A stretch of 64,000 bases of DNA from an uncultured Lachnospiraceae bacterium (lineage in GTDB: Bacteria > Bacillota > Clostridia > Lachnospirales > Lachnospiraceae). Shown here one piece after another: positions 1 to 8,681 of this stretch. Made by a program: the position numbers and the translations under genes. A model generated the notes under the pieces. The model had not been told where the DNA came from and did not search any database. It worked only from the letters and a program-made list of their open reading frames with translations. Numbering within the stretch: the stretch's first letter is position 1; every line of letters begins with the position of its first letter. The DNA is taken from NCBI GenBank assembly GCA_947624875.1, contig CANQMA010000004.1, forward strand, positions 1-64,000, read 5' to 3'.

Positions 1-225
1 TTTTTAGCCACCGAATGATGGCTTATTTGCTATGCTCTTTTTTAATATCTAACCACTACTTATTTGTTTCAAACTTCAATCCTCCTGCGTTGTTTATAAA
101 ATTATTATAAAAAAGATGGATGAAAAACACAAGACGCGTAACCATTCAATGAGAAGCTGCTGATTTATCTGCGGATTCGAGCCGGTATGGCTGAAGACTG
201 AATAATTACCAATATACTATCTTTT

Positions 226-245
226 ATATCGTTAATTATTGATAT
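226..245. promoter_or_regulatory. 20-bp imperfect palindrome ATATC-GT-TAATTA-TT-GATAT overlapping the -35 of the AbiEi promoter; candidate operator
   Basis: Read directly; symmetric arms ATATC/GATAT and TAATTA core. Confidence 0.5.
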
Positions 246-267
246 TACTTTTCGTTCATGTTACAAT
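239..267 (+). promoter_or_regulatory. Predicted sigma-A promoter of the abiEi-like gene (TTGATA, 17-nt spacer, extended -10 TGTTACAAT)
   Basis: Near-consensus -35 and extended -10 with 17-nt spacing, upstream of the ORF at 315. Confidence 0.6.
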
Positions 268-314
268 AAGTGCATACAATATTTTGCAATTGCGTGTAGA
301 AAGTTGGTGTTTCC

Positions 315-920
315 TTGAACAAAAAAGAAATTGTAAAAATGGTACTAAAAAATAAAGGCGGTATTGCAAAAACCGCTGATTTTACCGCAAAAGGTATCAA
401 AAATTATGATGTGGCTGCACTTTGTAAAGAAGGTTTTATCGAAAGAATCCGACGAGGTGTCTATCAGTTTCCACAAAACAATCAAATTACAGAGGAACAG
501 TTGATACGGGAACTTCTTCCACAAGGAATTGTTTGTTTGGAATCGGCTTTGTTTCATTATGGATATAGTGATTTTGCTCCCCGAAAATGGTCTGTTGCTG
601 TGCCAAGAACAGCGTCCCGTTCCATAAAAAAAATAGAGGAGTTCCCGATAAAAGCTTACTATATTCAAAAACAATTTTTTCAACTGGGAAAAGTCACAGA
701 TGATTTTAACGGCGTAGCGCTTGCTGTATATGACCGAGAACGCACAATATGCGATTGTTTTAAGTATCGAACAAAACTTGACAGCGAAATTTTTAATAAA
801 GCCGTCAACGCATACGCAACAGATAAAAATAAAAATCTTGCTCACCTCTCGAAATACGCAAAGGAAATGAAACTTTATGCAAAAGTTATGAATGTAATGG
901 AGGTGTTACTCAATGGCTGA
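315..920 (+). CDS. AbiEi-like type IV antitoxin (wHTH transcriptional regulator)
   Basis: 201-aa ORF with N-terminal wHTH 'FTAKGIKNYDVAALCKEGFIERIRRGVY' and 'CLESALFHYGYSD' typical of AbiEi antitoxins. Confidence 0.85.
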   Translation: MNKKEIVKMVLKNKGGIAKTADFTAKGIKNYDVAALCKEGFIERIRRGVYQFPQNNQITEEQLIRELLPQGIVCLESALFHYGYSDFAPRKWSVAVPRTASRSIKKIEEFPIKAYYIQKQFFQLGKVTDDFNGVALAVYDRERTICDCFKYRTKLDSEIFNKAVNAYATDKNKNLAHLSKYAKEMKLYAKVMNVMEVLLNG

Positions 921-1026
921 TATTGCCGCATCTGTAAAAGATTTCCTGACGAAACCGTTTACAGCATCGGTAAAAAGAAAAGAGTTTACAGAACAATGGT
1001 ATGCTGCTAATAACGAGTGGAGGTAA
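913..1026 (+). pseudogene. AbiEii-like nucleotidyltransferase toxin remnant with in-frame internal deletion (37 codons)
   Basis: MADIAASVKDFLTKPFTASVKRKEFTEQWYAANNEWR*; N-terminus resembles AbiEii starts, C-terminus resembles AbiEii ends; overlaps the abiEi stop by 8 bp. Confidence 0.6.
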
Positions 1027-1107
1027 CTCTTATTATCCTGATAAAATGATAAACGCATGAATTGATCAAAGTACATTCAGACACAAAATAAGGGATAGAA
1101 ACTGTAA

Positions 1108-1140
1108 AAACGGTATAGCCACAGACTATACCGTTTCAAA
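1108..1140. terminator. Hairpin terminator AAACGGTATAG-CCACAGA-CTATACCGTTT
   Basis: Perfect stem downstream of the minus-strand purF-like gene. Confidence 0.6.
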
Positions 1141-1212
1141 AAGCCAAACATCTATATTAAACTGTAAATTGCTTGGAATATCTTCCTTACGAATGATATC
1201 CAAAGGCCACAT
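1126..1212 (-). CDS. 28-aa ORF MWPLDIIRKEDIPSNLQFNIDVWLFETV, possible remnant or small coupled ORF
   Basis: Starts 3 nt after the purF-like stop; its stop lies inside the terminator hairpin. Confidence 0.35.
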   Translation of the reverse strand: MWPLDIIRKEDIPSNLQFNIDVWLFETV

Positions 1213-1215
1213 TTT

Positions 1216-2619
1216 TTATTCTTTTCCATTCCAGCAATAGGTACAGAGTTTGTCCGGATCAATACCGACAGATTCGAGCATATCGTCCAGACGATGGTAT
1301 CTAAGAGATGTAAAATTCAATTTTTTACGAATTCCTTCTACCATTTTTTCATATTTCTCTGAGTCCGGATCTGCATATTCCTGAAGTACCTCGTCTGTCA
1401 CTTCGCCGCCCTCAAGTTCGTTAATTACAACTCTGCCGATGAGTTCCATTTCTGAGGAAGAACGGGAAAAGTTCAAATACTTGCAGCCAAACAGCAGCGG
1501 TGGGCAGGCTGGACGAATATGTACTTCCTTTGCGCCACTTTCATAAAGAAACTCTGTCGTTTCCCTCATCTGCGTGCCCCGCACAATCGAATCATCGATT
1601 AGCAAAAGCCGTTTCCCCTGAATCAGTTCGTGCACAGCAAGCAGTTTCATGTGGGCAATTAAATTTCTCTGCGTCTGGATGGTCGGCATAAAAGAACGCG
1701 GCCATGTCGGCGTATATTTTACAAACGGTCTGGAAAATGGGATTCCGGAGGCGTTTGCGTATCCGATTGCATGGGCTGTACCGGAATCCGGTACCCCTGC
1801 GACGATGTCCGCTTCGACATTATCTCTTCCTGCCAATAATCTGCCACAGTTATATCGCATCTCTTCTACATTGACGCCCTCATACGATGCGGCAGGATAT
1901 CCGTAATAAACCCAGAGAAATGTACAGATTTTCATTTCACTGCCCGGACGGACTAACGTCCGGCATGTATTTTCATCAAACACGACAATTTCACCCGGTC
2001 CAAGTTCCCTGTCTTTCTGGTATTCCAGATTTAAAAAGGAATAACTTTCAAAACATGCACACCGCGCACCGTCTTTTTTTCCTAAAATAACCGGCGTTCT
2101 ACCCATTTTATCTCTGGCAGCATAAATACCCATCGGTGTTAAAATCAAAAGCGACAGCGATCCGTCGATGGCTTCCAATGCATATTGGATTCCCTCAATT
2201 AAATTTGCTTTCTGATTGATTAGAGAGGCAACCAGTTCCGTCGGATTGATTTCCCCATTACTCATCTCAAAGAAATGGGTTCCGTCCTCTAAGATTTCCT
2301 TTGCAAGCTCTTCCGCATTGTTAATTTTGCTGACCGTCGTAATGGCAAAAGTGCCATGATGGGAACGAACCAAAATCGGCTGCGCCTCAAAATCCGAAAT
2401 GCAGCCAATCCCATAATTTCCTTCCAGATTAGCAAGTTCTTTCTCAAACTTCGTCCGAAACTGCGTATTTTCAATACTATGGATTGATTTTGAAAATCCC
2501 TGTTCTCCATAGACTGCCATGCCGGCTCTTCTTGTACCTAAATGTGAATGATAATCTGTCCCAAAGAACAGGTCAAAATTACAATTCTGCTTTGACGCAA
2601 CGCCAAAAAAACCACCCAT
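1216..2619 (-). CDS. Amidophosphoribosyltransferase-like protein (PurF paralog lacking the N-terminal Cys nucleophile)
   Basis: 467 aa; Ntn-type start MGGFFGVAS, PRTase signature 'LLLIDDSIVRGT', C-terminal CxxC. Confidence 0.88.
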   Translation of the reverse strand: MGGFFGVASKQNCNFDLFFGTDYHSHLGTRRAGMAVYGEQGFSKSIHSIENTQFRTKFEKELANLEGNYGIGCISDFEAQPILVRSHHGTFAITTVSKINNAEELAKEILEDGTHFFEMSNGEINPTELVASLINQKANLIEGIQYALEAIDGSLSLLILTPMGIYAARDKMGRTPVILGKKDGARCACFESYSFLNLEYQKDRELGPGEIVVFDENTCRTLVRPGSEMKICTFLWVYYGYPAASYEGVNVEEMRYNCGRLLAGRDNVEADIVAGVPDSGTAHAIGYANASGIPFSRPFVKYTPTWPRSFMPTIQTQRNLIAHMKLLAVHELIQGKRLLLIDDSIVRGTQMRETTEFLYESGAKEVHIRPACPPLLFGCKYLNFSRSSSEMELIGRVVINELEGGEVTDEVLQEYADPDSEKYEKMVEGIRKKLNFTSLRYHRLDDMLESVGIDPDKLCTYCWNGKE

Positions 2620-2829
2620 GTATTTTACCTTCTCTTTCTATATAAATTACTGTTACATTATAGCAGTAGAAAGAAAAATATACAATTCCCTTTCCAAAAA
2701 CAGCGTAGATTTCAATTTTCGACAGCGGTATTTTCCGTTTTCAACAACGCTATTTTTCAATTTTCTCTTTTATTTCTTTGAAATCCATTGTACACTATAC
2801 TCAAAAAATGAGGTTCAGGGGAAATTTTC

Positions 2830-3624
2830 ATGGGAAAGTTAGACGAATATTATAATAAATTTAATGAGGACAAGCGGCTGACAAGACGACATGGTATTGT
2901 GGAATACCAAACCTCCATGAAATATATTCACGACTATATTCCAGAAGGAAGCCGTCTGAAAATCATTGATATCGGCGCGGGAACAGGGCGTTACAGTATC
3001 CCTCTCTCCAAAGAGGGACATGAAGTGACCGCCGTAGAGCCTGCCGCTCCGAATCTCGGCAAACTGAAGGCAAAAAAAAGCGACGTCCGCGCGTTTCGGG
3101 GCAGCGCCGTCGATTTAAAAAAATTTCCGGATAACACCTATGATTTGACAATTCTATTCGGCCCGATGTATCATTTAATTTCCCATGAGGATAAATTAAA
3201 GGCGCTAAAAGAAGCCGGACGGATTACTAAGCCGGACGGCGTGATTTTTGTGGCATACTGCATGAATGAATACAGTGTGCTGACCTATGGATTTAAAGAA
3301 CATCATCTCTTAGAATGTATGGACAGCGGACGCATTTCGCCGGATTTTTTGTGTACGCCTGAGAAAGACGAATTATATGACTATGTGCGTATGGAAGAAA
3401 TTGACCGGTTAAACAGGGAGGCCGGCCTTGTCCGACTGAAAATTATTTCTGCCGACGGCCCTGCAAATTATATGAGGACTGTGCTAAACAGTCTTTCCGA
3501 AGAAGAATTTCGTCTGTTTTTACAATATCATCTCTCCACCTGTGAGCGGCCTGAATTGGTAGGCGCCGGGGCGCATACGGTTGATATTTTAAGAAAAGAA
3601 GATTTTCTCTCTATTTCAGGATAA
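2830..3624 (+). CDS. Class I SAM-dependent methyltransferase
   Basis: Motif I 'IIDIGAGTGRYSIPLSKEGHEVTAVE'. Confidence 0.88.
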   Translation: MGKLDEYYNKFNEDKRLTRRHGIVEYQTSMKYIHDYIPEGSRLKIIDIGAGTGRYSIPLSKEGHEVTAVEPAAPNLGKLKAKKSDVRAFRGSAVDLKKFPDNTYDLTILFGPMYHLISHEDKLKALKEAGRITKPDGVIFVAYCMNEYSVLTYGFKEHHLLECMDSGRISPDFLCTPEKDELYDYVRMEEIDRLNREAGLVRLKIISADGPANYMRTVLNSLSEEEFRLFLQYHLSTCERPELVGAGAHTVDILRKEDFLSISG

Positions 3625-3817
3625 TCAACATTCCGCAGATGATAATAATTCCCCAGTTGACCGTCATGATAAGCAGCGACCGCTTTAAGATTTTTCCGGT
3701 TTCCTCCGTATTTTTTCCGTTATCCTTCAGCCCGTAACGAAGAATCGTCACAAAAGCGGCTGTGGCGGTAATCAGCGCTGCAATAAAAAACACCCATTTT
3801 ACAATATTGCCAATCAT
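3611..3817 (-). CDS. Small membrane protein (68 aa, two predicted TM segments)
   Basis: Hydrophobic ORF; 3' end overlaps the convergent methyltransferase gene by 14 bp. Confidence 0.55.
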   Translation of the reverse strand: MIGNIVKWVFFIAALITATAAFVTILRYGLKDNGKNTEETGKILKRSLLIMTVNWGIIIICGMLIILK

Positions 3818-3826
3818 TTTTTTCCT

Positions 3827-5473
3827 TTATAGTTCTGTTTCCTGAAGCGCATTCATCATCAAAGGAATCAACTGTTTTTTTCTTGAGACAATTCCCTGAA
3901 GAACGCAGGCTCCCTTCGATAAATCCACCCCAAATGCCTTTTTCACTACCTCTGCGGAATCACCGCCATAACAGATCAATTCCGTATTTTCTTCCATGAT
4001 ATTCGTCAGCATAAAGAATACCATGGATATTCCATGCTTTCCACATTCATACTGGAGATGCGGCTCCAACCTCTGCTTTAAGGTCTGCAGTTCCTCGGAC
4101 GCCATAGAACTAATCTGTCCCACGCCGAAACTAACATCCCCTGCAATAAACTTTTTAAAATCCTGGTAAAAGATTTCTTCCGTCGTCTTGCCCGCGAGAT
4201 TACTTCCGGCGCGAAACATTTCTTTTGCAAACCGCTCAATGTCAATCCCCGCAATCTGCGCCAACTCCTCCGCCGCAGAATGATCCACAGCAGTGCAGGT
4301 CGGTGAACGGAACATCAGGGTATCCGATAAAATCGCCGCGCACAGCAGTCCTGCAATATCCTTTGGAATTTCCACATTTTTTTCATGGAACATCTGATAA
4401 ATAATGGTCGCCGTACAACCTACCGGCTGATTTCTGAAAGTAATCGGATTATTCGTTTCTAACGTACCAATGCGGTGGTGGTCGATGATTTCAATAATCT
4501 CCGCCTGAGAAATATTATCTACCGCCTGAGAAAATTCATTGTGGTCTACGAGAATTACTTTTTTCTTTGCGATATTTAATAAGTTTCTTCGGGAAACCAT
4601 ACCCACATACTTATCATGCTTATCTAAAATCGGGAAGTACCGAATTCGGTTTTTTCCCATAATACCGCGAATTTTGTCGGTAAATTCGTCCATATGGAAC
4701 GTAACCAGTCCTTCGGACACCATAATTGCCTTTGCCGGAATACTCTGCTCAATCATCTGCGCAATCGCATAGGAATCATGCGGAGTACTGATGACAACGC
4801 AGTTTTTCTGCGCCGCATAATTTTTAATCGCCGGGGAAATTTCTGCGTCAAACGCAATCACGATACAGCCGGCGCCCATTTCAATCGCATTGAGATGGTC
4901 TTCAGCGCGGTTTCCTAAAATCACCAAGTCGTTTTTTTCAATATATTTTTTTACAACGTCAGGATTTCCCGCCCCGATAAAGACTTTCCCTTCGGAAAAA
5001 AAGGCTTCTTTATCGCCGACGACAATTTCCCCGTCGAGTGTTTCCGCAATATGCTTAAACGGTGTTTTTGCTTCGGATAACGTCTTCGGATTATGTATCA
5101 TTCGGCTGTTTGTTATATCCGACATGGAAATGACACCCTCTAAATTATTGTCACTGTCTGTAATGGCCAGCGTCTTTGCCTGATTTTCGTTCATATACTC
5201 CCACACCTTGCGTACGGAAATATCGCCGGACATTCCCTCAAGCCTTCGGATTTCCATATCTTTGACCTGACTTCCGACGTCGGGCATATAGGACGGTGGA
5301 TTTTTCTCAAAATACCGGAGTACAAACTCCGTCTCCTCGTTAATCTGACCTGCCCGTTTTGCCACATATGTCCCATCTTCCGTCTGATTTTTCAGATAGG
5401 CTAATGCAATGGCGGAACAGATAGAATCCGTATCCGGATTTTTATGTCCGATTACATAATACTTTTCCTGCAT
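3827..5473 (-). CDS. CBS/DRTGG-regulated Mn-dependent inorganic pyrophosphatase (DHH family II)
   Basis: 'YVIGHKNPDTDSICSAIALAY', CBS-like segments, 'EIIDHHR', DHHA2-like C-terminus. Confidence 0.9.
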   Translation of the reverse strand: MQEKYYVIGHKNPDTDSICSAIALAYLKNQTEDGTYVAKRAGQINEETEFVLRYFEKNPPSYMPDVGSQVKDMEIRRLEGMSGDISVRKVWEYMNENQAKTLAITDSDNNLEGVISMSDITNSRMIHNPKTLSEAKTPFKHIAETLDGEIVVGDKEAFFSEGKVFIGAGNPDVVKKYIEKNDLVILGNRAEDHLNAIEMGAGCIVIAFDAEISPAIKNYAAQKNCVVISTPHDSYAIAQMIEQSIPAKAIMVSEGLVTFHMDEFTDKIRGIMGKNRIRYFPILDKHDKYVGMVSRRNLLNIAKKKVILVDHNEFSQAVDNISQAEIIEIIDHHRIGTLETNNPITFRNQPVGCTATIIYQMFHEKNVEIPKDIAGLLCAAILSDTLMFRSPTCTAVDHSAAEELAQIAGIDIERFAKEMFRAGSNLAGKTTEEIFYQDFKKFIAGDVSFGVGQISSMASEELQTLKQRLEPHLQYECGKHGISMVFFMLTNIMEENTELICYGGDSAEVVKKAFGVDLSKGACVLQGIVSRKKQLIPLMMNALQETEL

Positions 5474-5580
5474 GATGTGATCCTTTCTTCAAAACTCTCC
5501 CTGACTGCTTTTTCTTACTAATGCCCATTATAGCATACTATTCAGATTTTCTACACGCTTTTTTACGTATTTGGGCAACC

Positions 5581-7011
5581 TTAAAACAGATTTGCAATAA
5601 AATCAAACAGCCCCACTGATTTCAGGAAAAGCACAAACAACAACGCCGGCGCAATATATTTAATCATCACCGTATACAGACGTTTTCTGCCCATCTTGAC
5701 GCCGTTCTTTTCCACTTCCTCAATAATCGCCTTCGGCTTGATTACCCAGCCGACAAGAATACAGGTTGCTATGGCTGCAATCGGCATGAGCGCATTGTTA
5801 CTGATGTAGTCTAAAATATCTAAAATCTGCGCTTTGGAACCGTTTGGCAGCGTATATGTAAAATAGAAAACATTGTAGCCAAGACACACAACAGCGCCGA
5901 TTACAAATGTAAAAATGCCCTCTGCGGCCGTTGCCTTTGTCCGCGACCAGTGGAATTTATCCATATATCCGGAAACAACCGCCTCCATAAGGGAAACCGC
6001 GCTCGTGAGCGCCGCAAAAAGTACCATCGCAAAAAACAGGCAACCGATCACATTGCCGATAACGCCCATCTGCGCAAATATTTTCGGAAGCGCCACAAAC
6101 ATCAGTCCCGGCCCCGACTGGCTCAATCCTTCCTGTCCCATAAAGGTAAAAACAGCCGGAATAATCATCGTTCCCGCTAAAGCAGCGACAAGCGTATCAA
6201 AAATTTCAATCTGGTTAATTGATCTCGGCATATTTGCATCGTCCGGTACATAAGAGCCGTAGGCTACCATAATTCCCATCGCCACACTCAGGCTGTAAAA
6301 CAACTGCCCCATCGCATCAATCAATACCTGAAAAAACTTTCCGAATGTCAAATTACTGATGTCCGGGATAAACATAATTTTCAATCCCTGAAGACCTGTC
6401 CTCGTCGTCCCGTCTGCATCGGTATGCTGCATGGTTAGGGAATAAATAGCAATACCGACCACGAGCAGAAGAAGAATCGGCATCAGAATTTTTGACATTG
6501 ATTCAATTCCTTTATTAACGCCCCGATAAATAATAAAAGCAGTCGCAAACAGAAATATAAACATTAGAATTACCGGCTCTGATTCTTTTGAAATAAAGCC
6601 GTTAAAATATCCGTCTGCCGCCGCTTCCATTCCATGACCGGTCAAAAATACGAAAAAGTATTTGATTACCCAGCCGCCAATTGCGCAGTAATACGGCAGA
6701 ATTATAATCGGCACAAGCGATGCGACCACTCCCAGCGGACCCCAGCCTTTTTTCAGTTTCGCATAAGCAGTCAGCGGACTCTGTTTTGTCTTTCTGCCAA
6801 TAGCAATTTCCGTTGTGAGCAATGTAAATCCAAAGGAAACTGCAAACACCAGATAAATTACGAGAAACAGTCCTCCGCCGTCTTTTGCCGCCAGATAAGG
6901 AAATCTCCAGATATTTCCCAGACCGACCGCGCTTCCTGCAGCCGCCAGTACAAATCCAATGGAACCTTTAAAGGAATTTCTTTTGTTCATAGATGTCCTC
7001 CGTTCAGTCAC
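5581..7011 (-). CDS. Sodium-dependent transporter, NSS/SNF family
   Basis: 'GSIGFVLAAAGSAVGLGNIWRFPYLAAKDGGGLFLVIYL'; true start probably MNKRN (6990). Confidence 0.92.
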   Translation of the reverse strand: MTERRTSMNKRNSFKGSIGFVLAAAGSAVGLGNIWRFPYLAAKDGGGLFLVIYLVFAVSFGFTLLTTEIAIGRKTKQSPLTAYAKLKKGWGPLGVVASLVPIIILPYYCAIGGWVIKYFFVFLTGHGMEAAADGYFNGFISKESEPVILMFIFLFATAFIIYRGVNKGIESMSKILMPILLLLVVGIAIYSLTMQHTDADGTTRTGLQGLKIMFIPDISNLTFGKFFQVLIDAMGQLFYSLSVAMGIMVAYGSYVPDDANMPRSINQIEIFDTLVAALAGTMIIPAVFTFMGQEGLSQSGPGLMFVALPKIFAQMGVIGNVIGCLFFAMVLFAALTSAVSLMEAVVSGYMDKFHWSRTKATAAEGIFTFVIGAVVCLGYNVFYFTYTLPNGSKAQILDILDYISNNALMPIAAIATCILVGWVIKPKAIIEEVEKNGVKMGRKRLYTVMIKYIAPALLFVLFLKSVGLFDFIANLF

Positions 7012-7135
7012 TTTTCAGTCTTTTTTCACAGTTTAAAGATTTATAATATCATTTTTTTATTCTTTTGACAATTAACAAAACGGACTTACAGCATGGACTG
7101 ACAATAACAAAACGTACTTTCAACATAGATGGATA

Positions 7136-7426
7136 CTAAGGGCTTTCAGCATGGGTCGAGGACGATGCTAAGGACATGACGGGATTCCAGACTAAAATAT
7201 CGTTGATTGACACCTGAAACACCACAGAGAGCACCAGCAGATTATCTATGGAAGGCAGCGTGACGCCCTGCTGCCATTTGTAGATTGCCTGCGGCGTCGC
7301 AAATCCGAAAATATGCTGTAAATCTCTGACCGATAAATCCGATGCTTTTCTCAACCGTAAAATATTTTTTCCGGTTTCTACCATGTCAATCAATGGAAGT
7401 TCTGACATTTTCTTTTCCTCCTCCAA
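7136..7426 (-). CDS. XRE-family helix-turn-helix regulator
   Basis: 'GKNILRLRKASDLSVRDLQHIFGFATPQAIYKWQQGVTLPSIDNLLVLSVVF'. Confidence 0.85.
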   Translation of the reverse strand: MEEEKKMSELPLIDMVETGKNILRLRKASDLSVRDLQHIFGFATPQAIYKWQQGVTLPSIDNLLVLSVVFQVSINDILVWNPVMSLASSSTHAESP

Positions 7427-7491
7427 AAAACTGTAAGCAAGGCATTTTTACCAACACTCCGCTTCGACAAACAACACGCTGCCCAATCAAA

Positions 7492-7525
7492 GAAAAAACC
7501 GCCTATCTCCCTCAAGATAAGCGGT
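7492..7525 (-). terminator. Rho-independent terminator of a short minus-strand transcript
   Basis: ACCGCCTATCT..AGATAAGCGGT stem followed (minus strand) by U6. Confidence 0.7.
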
Positions 7526-7553
7526 CAGTCATTGTATCTGAAAATCTTTCTGT

Positions 7554-7682
7554 TTATGTTTCACTATACAATATCTGCGGTTTTCTTACCTCAAACGGAC
7601 ACACAAAAACAAGACTCCTGTAATACGCGTAGAGTCTGTTCCATAAATCCGTATTGAATAACACTGCAAATACTGTTCTCAT
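7554..7682 (-). CDS. 42-aa ORF MRTVFAVLFNTDLWNRLYAYYRSLVFVCPFEVRKPQILYSET
   Basis: GAGAGGAA Shine-Dalgarno-like sequence upstream of ATG; lies between a predicted promoter and terminator. Confidence 0.4.
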   Translation of the reverse strand: MRTVFAVLFNTDLWNRLYAYYRSLVFVCPFEVRKPQILYSET

Positions 7683-7720
7683 GGTCTTTGTTCCTCTCAA
7701 TTTTTTCAAATCTTTTCATC

Positions 7721-7749
7721 AATATAACACAAAAATCATTTGTGGTCAT
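7721..7749 (-). promoter_or_regulatory. Predicted promoter (ATGACC, 17-nt spacer, TATATT) with inverted repeat CACAAA-AATCA-TTTGTG (7728-7744) filling the spacer
   Basis: Read directly from the minus strand. Confidence 0.5.
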
Positions 7750-7789
7750 TATCCCCGTAGTATAATTTTCCATGTCCCACAAATCCCAG

Positions 7790-7873
7790 CTACATTTTTG
7801 ATGCAGCTACACAAAAGCACATAATCAGCGCTCCAAAAAGAACGCCACTCAAAAAAACACCGACGTAAATCAT
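7790..7873 (-). CDS. 27-aa hydrophobic peptide MIYVGVFLSGVLFGALIMCFCVAASKM (DUF3789-like?)
   Basis: Single TM-like ORF with strong SD 'GGAAGGGGG' upstream of ATG; absent from the ORF track because of length. Confidence 0.55.
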   Translation of the reverse strand: MIYVGVFLSGVLFGALIMCFCVAASKM

Positions 7874-8011
7874 TTCATTTTCCCCCTTCCGGTTTTTTAT
7901 ACATGTTCTTTTCCGAACATGTTTCTGTTTCTCTCTTACTATTATTTTATTCACATAGGAATCATGAGATTCTGATTTTCTTCCATTGTATCTGATTCAT
8001 CCCATTTTCTT

Positions 8012-8668
8012 TCAAGGCGTTTTCCCCCATTTTCCGCCTGATTTTTCTAACAGTTCTTTCAGTGTATGGTATACCCTTGCAATCGGCAACCCGACCACAT
8101 TGTGATAGTCCCCGTTTATTTTTTCTATATAAATTCCAAATTTTCCTTGGATTCCATAAGCGCCCGCTTTATCCATGCACTCTCCACAGGAAATATATTC
8201 CGCAATTTCTTTTGGCGTCATGGCGCAGACTTTGACATCCGTTTTTTCCGCGAAAGTCTTCACGGTTGTTCTTCCGCTGTCCGGTTCATACATCATTATC
8301 GTAACGCCGGTATAAACCTGATGCTGTATTCCCTGAAGTTTGGAAATCATTTCATAGGCGTCCCTTTCTGTCTGCGGTTTTCCAAGAATTTCGCGGTTTA
8401 CAGATACAATGGTATCTGCTCCGATTACAACCACAGGCCGTGCCGGGCAAATGCTCTTCCTTTTTTCCAAAACTGCTTTCGCTTTGATATGGGACAAATC
8501 CTTTACTACATTTTCCGGCAGAATTTCTTTTGTATTTTCTTCCGCCTCTGAAGTAATCACTTCAAATGGAATCCCTATTTTTGTCATCAGTTCCCGTCTC
8601 CGGGGAGACTGCGAAGCTAAGATTATTTCAACTGCCTGCATGTCCTTTCCTCCTGCCTGTCCGGTCAT
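8012..8668 (-). CDS. maf: Maf-like nucleotide pyrophosphatase
   Basis: 'IILASQSPRRRELMTKIG', 'VVIGADTIVSV', 'GKPQTERDAYEMISKLQG'; start likely MQAVEI at 8641 after GGAGGAAAGGAC. Confidence 0.92.
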   Translation of the reverse strand: MTGQAGGKDMQAVEIILASQSPRRRELMTKIGIPFEVITSEAEENTKEILPENVVKDLSHIKAKAVLEKRKSICPARPVVVIGADTIVSVNREILGKPQTERDAYEMISKLQGIQHQVYTGVTIMMYEPDSGRTTVKTFAEKTDVKVCAMTPKEIAEYISCGECMDKAGAYGIQGKFGIYIEKINGDYHNVVGLPIARVYHTLKELLEKSGGKWGKTP

Positions 8669-8681
8669 CCCGTGCTTTCAT

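Noticed and set aside
345-845. Minus-strand 166-aa ORF
   Set aside because: Antisense to the well-supported AbiEi-like antitoxin; no recognisable motif.
7591-7782. 63-aa minus-strand ORF
   Set aside because: Its start lies upstream of the predicted promoter -10, so the transcript would not contain it; the 42-aa frame with an SD-like site is preferred, though both remain uncertain.
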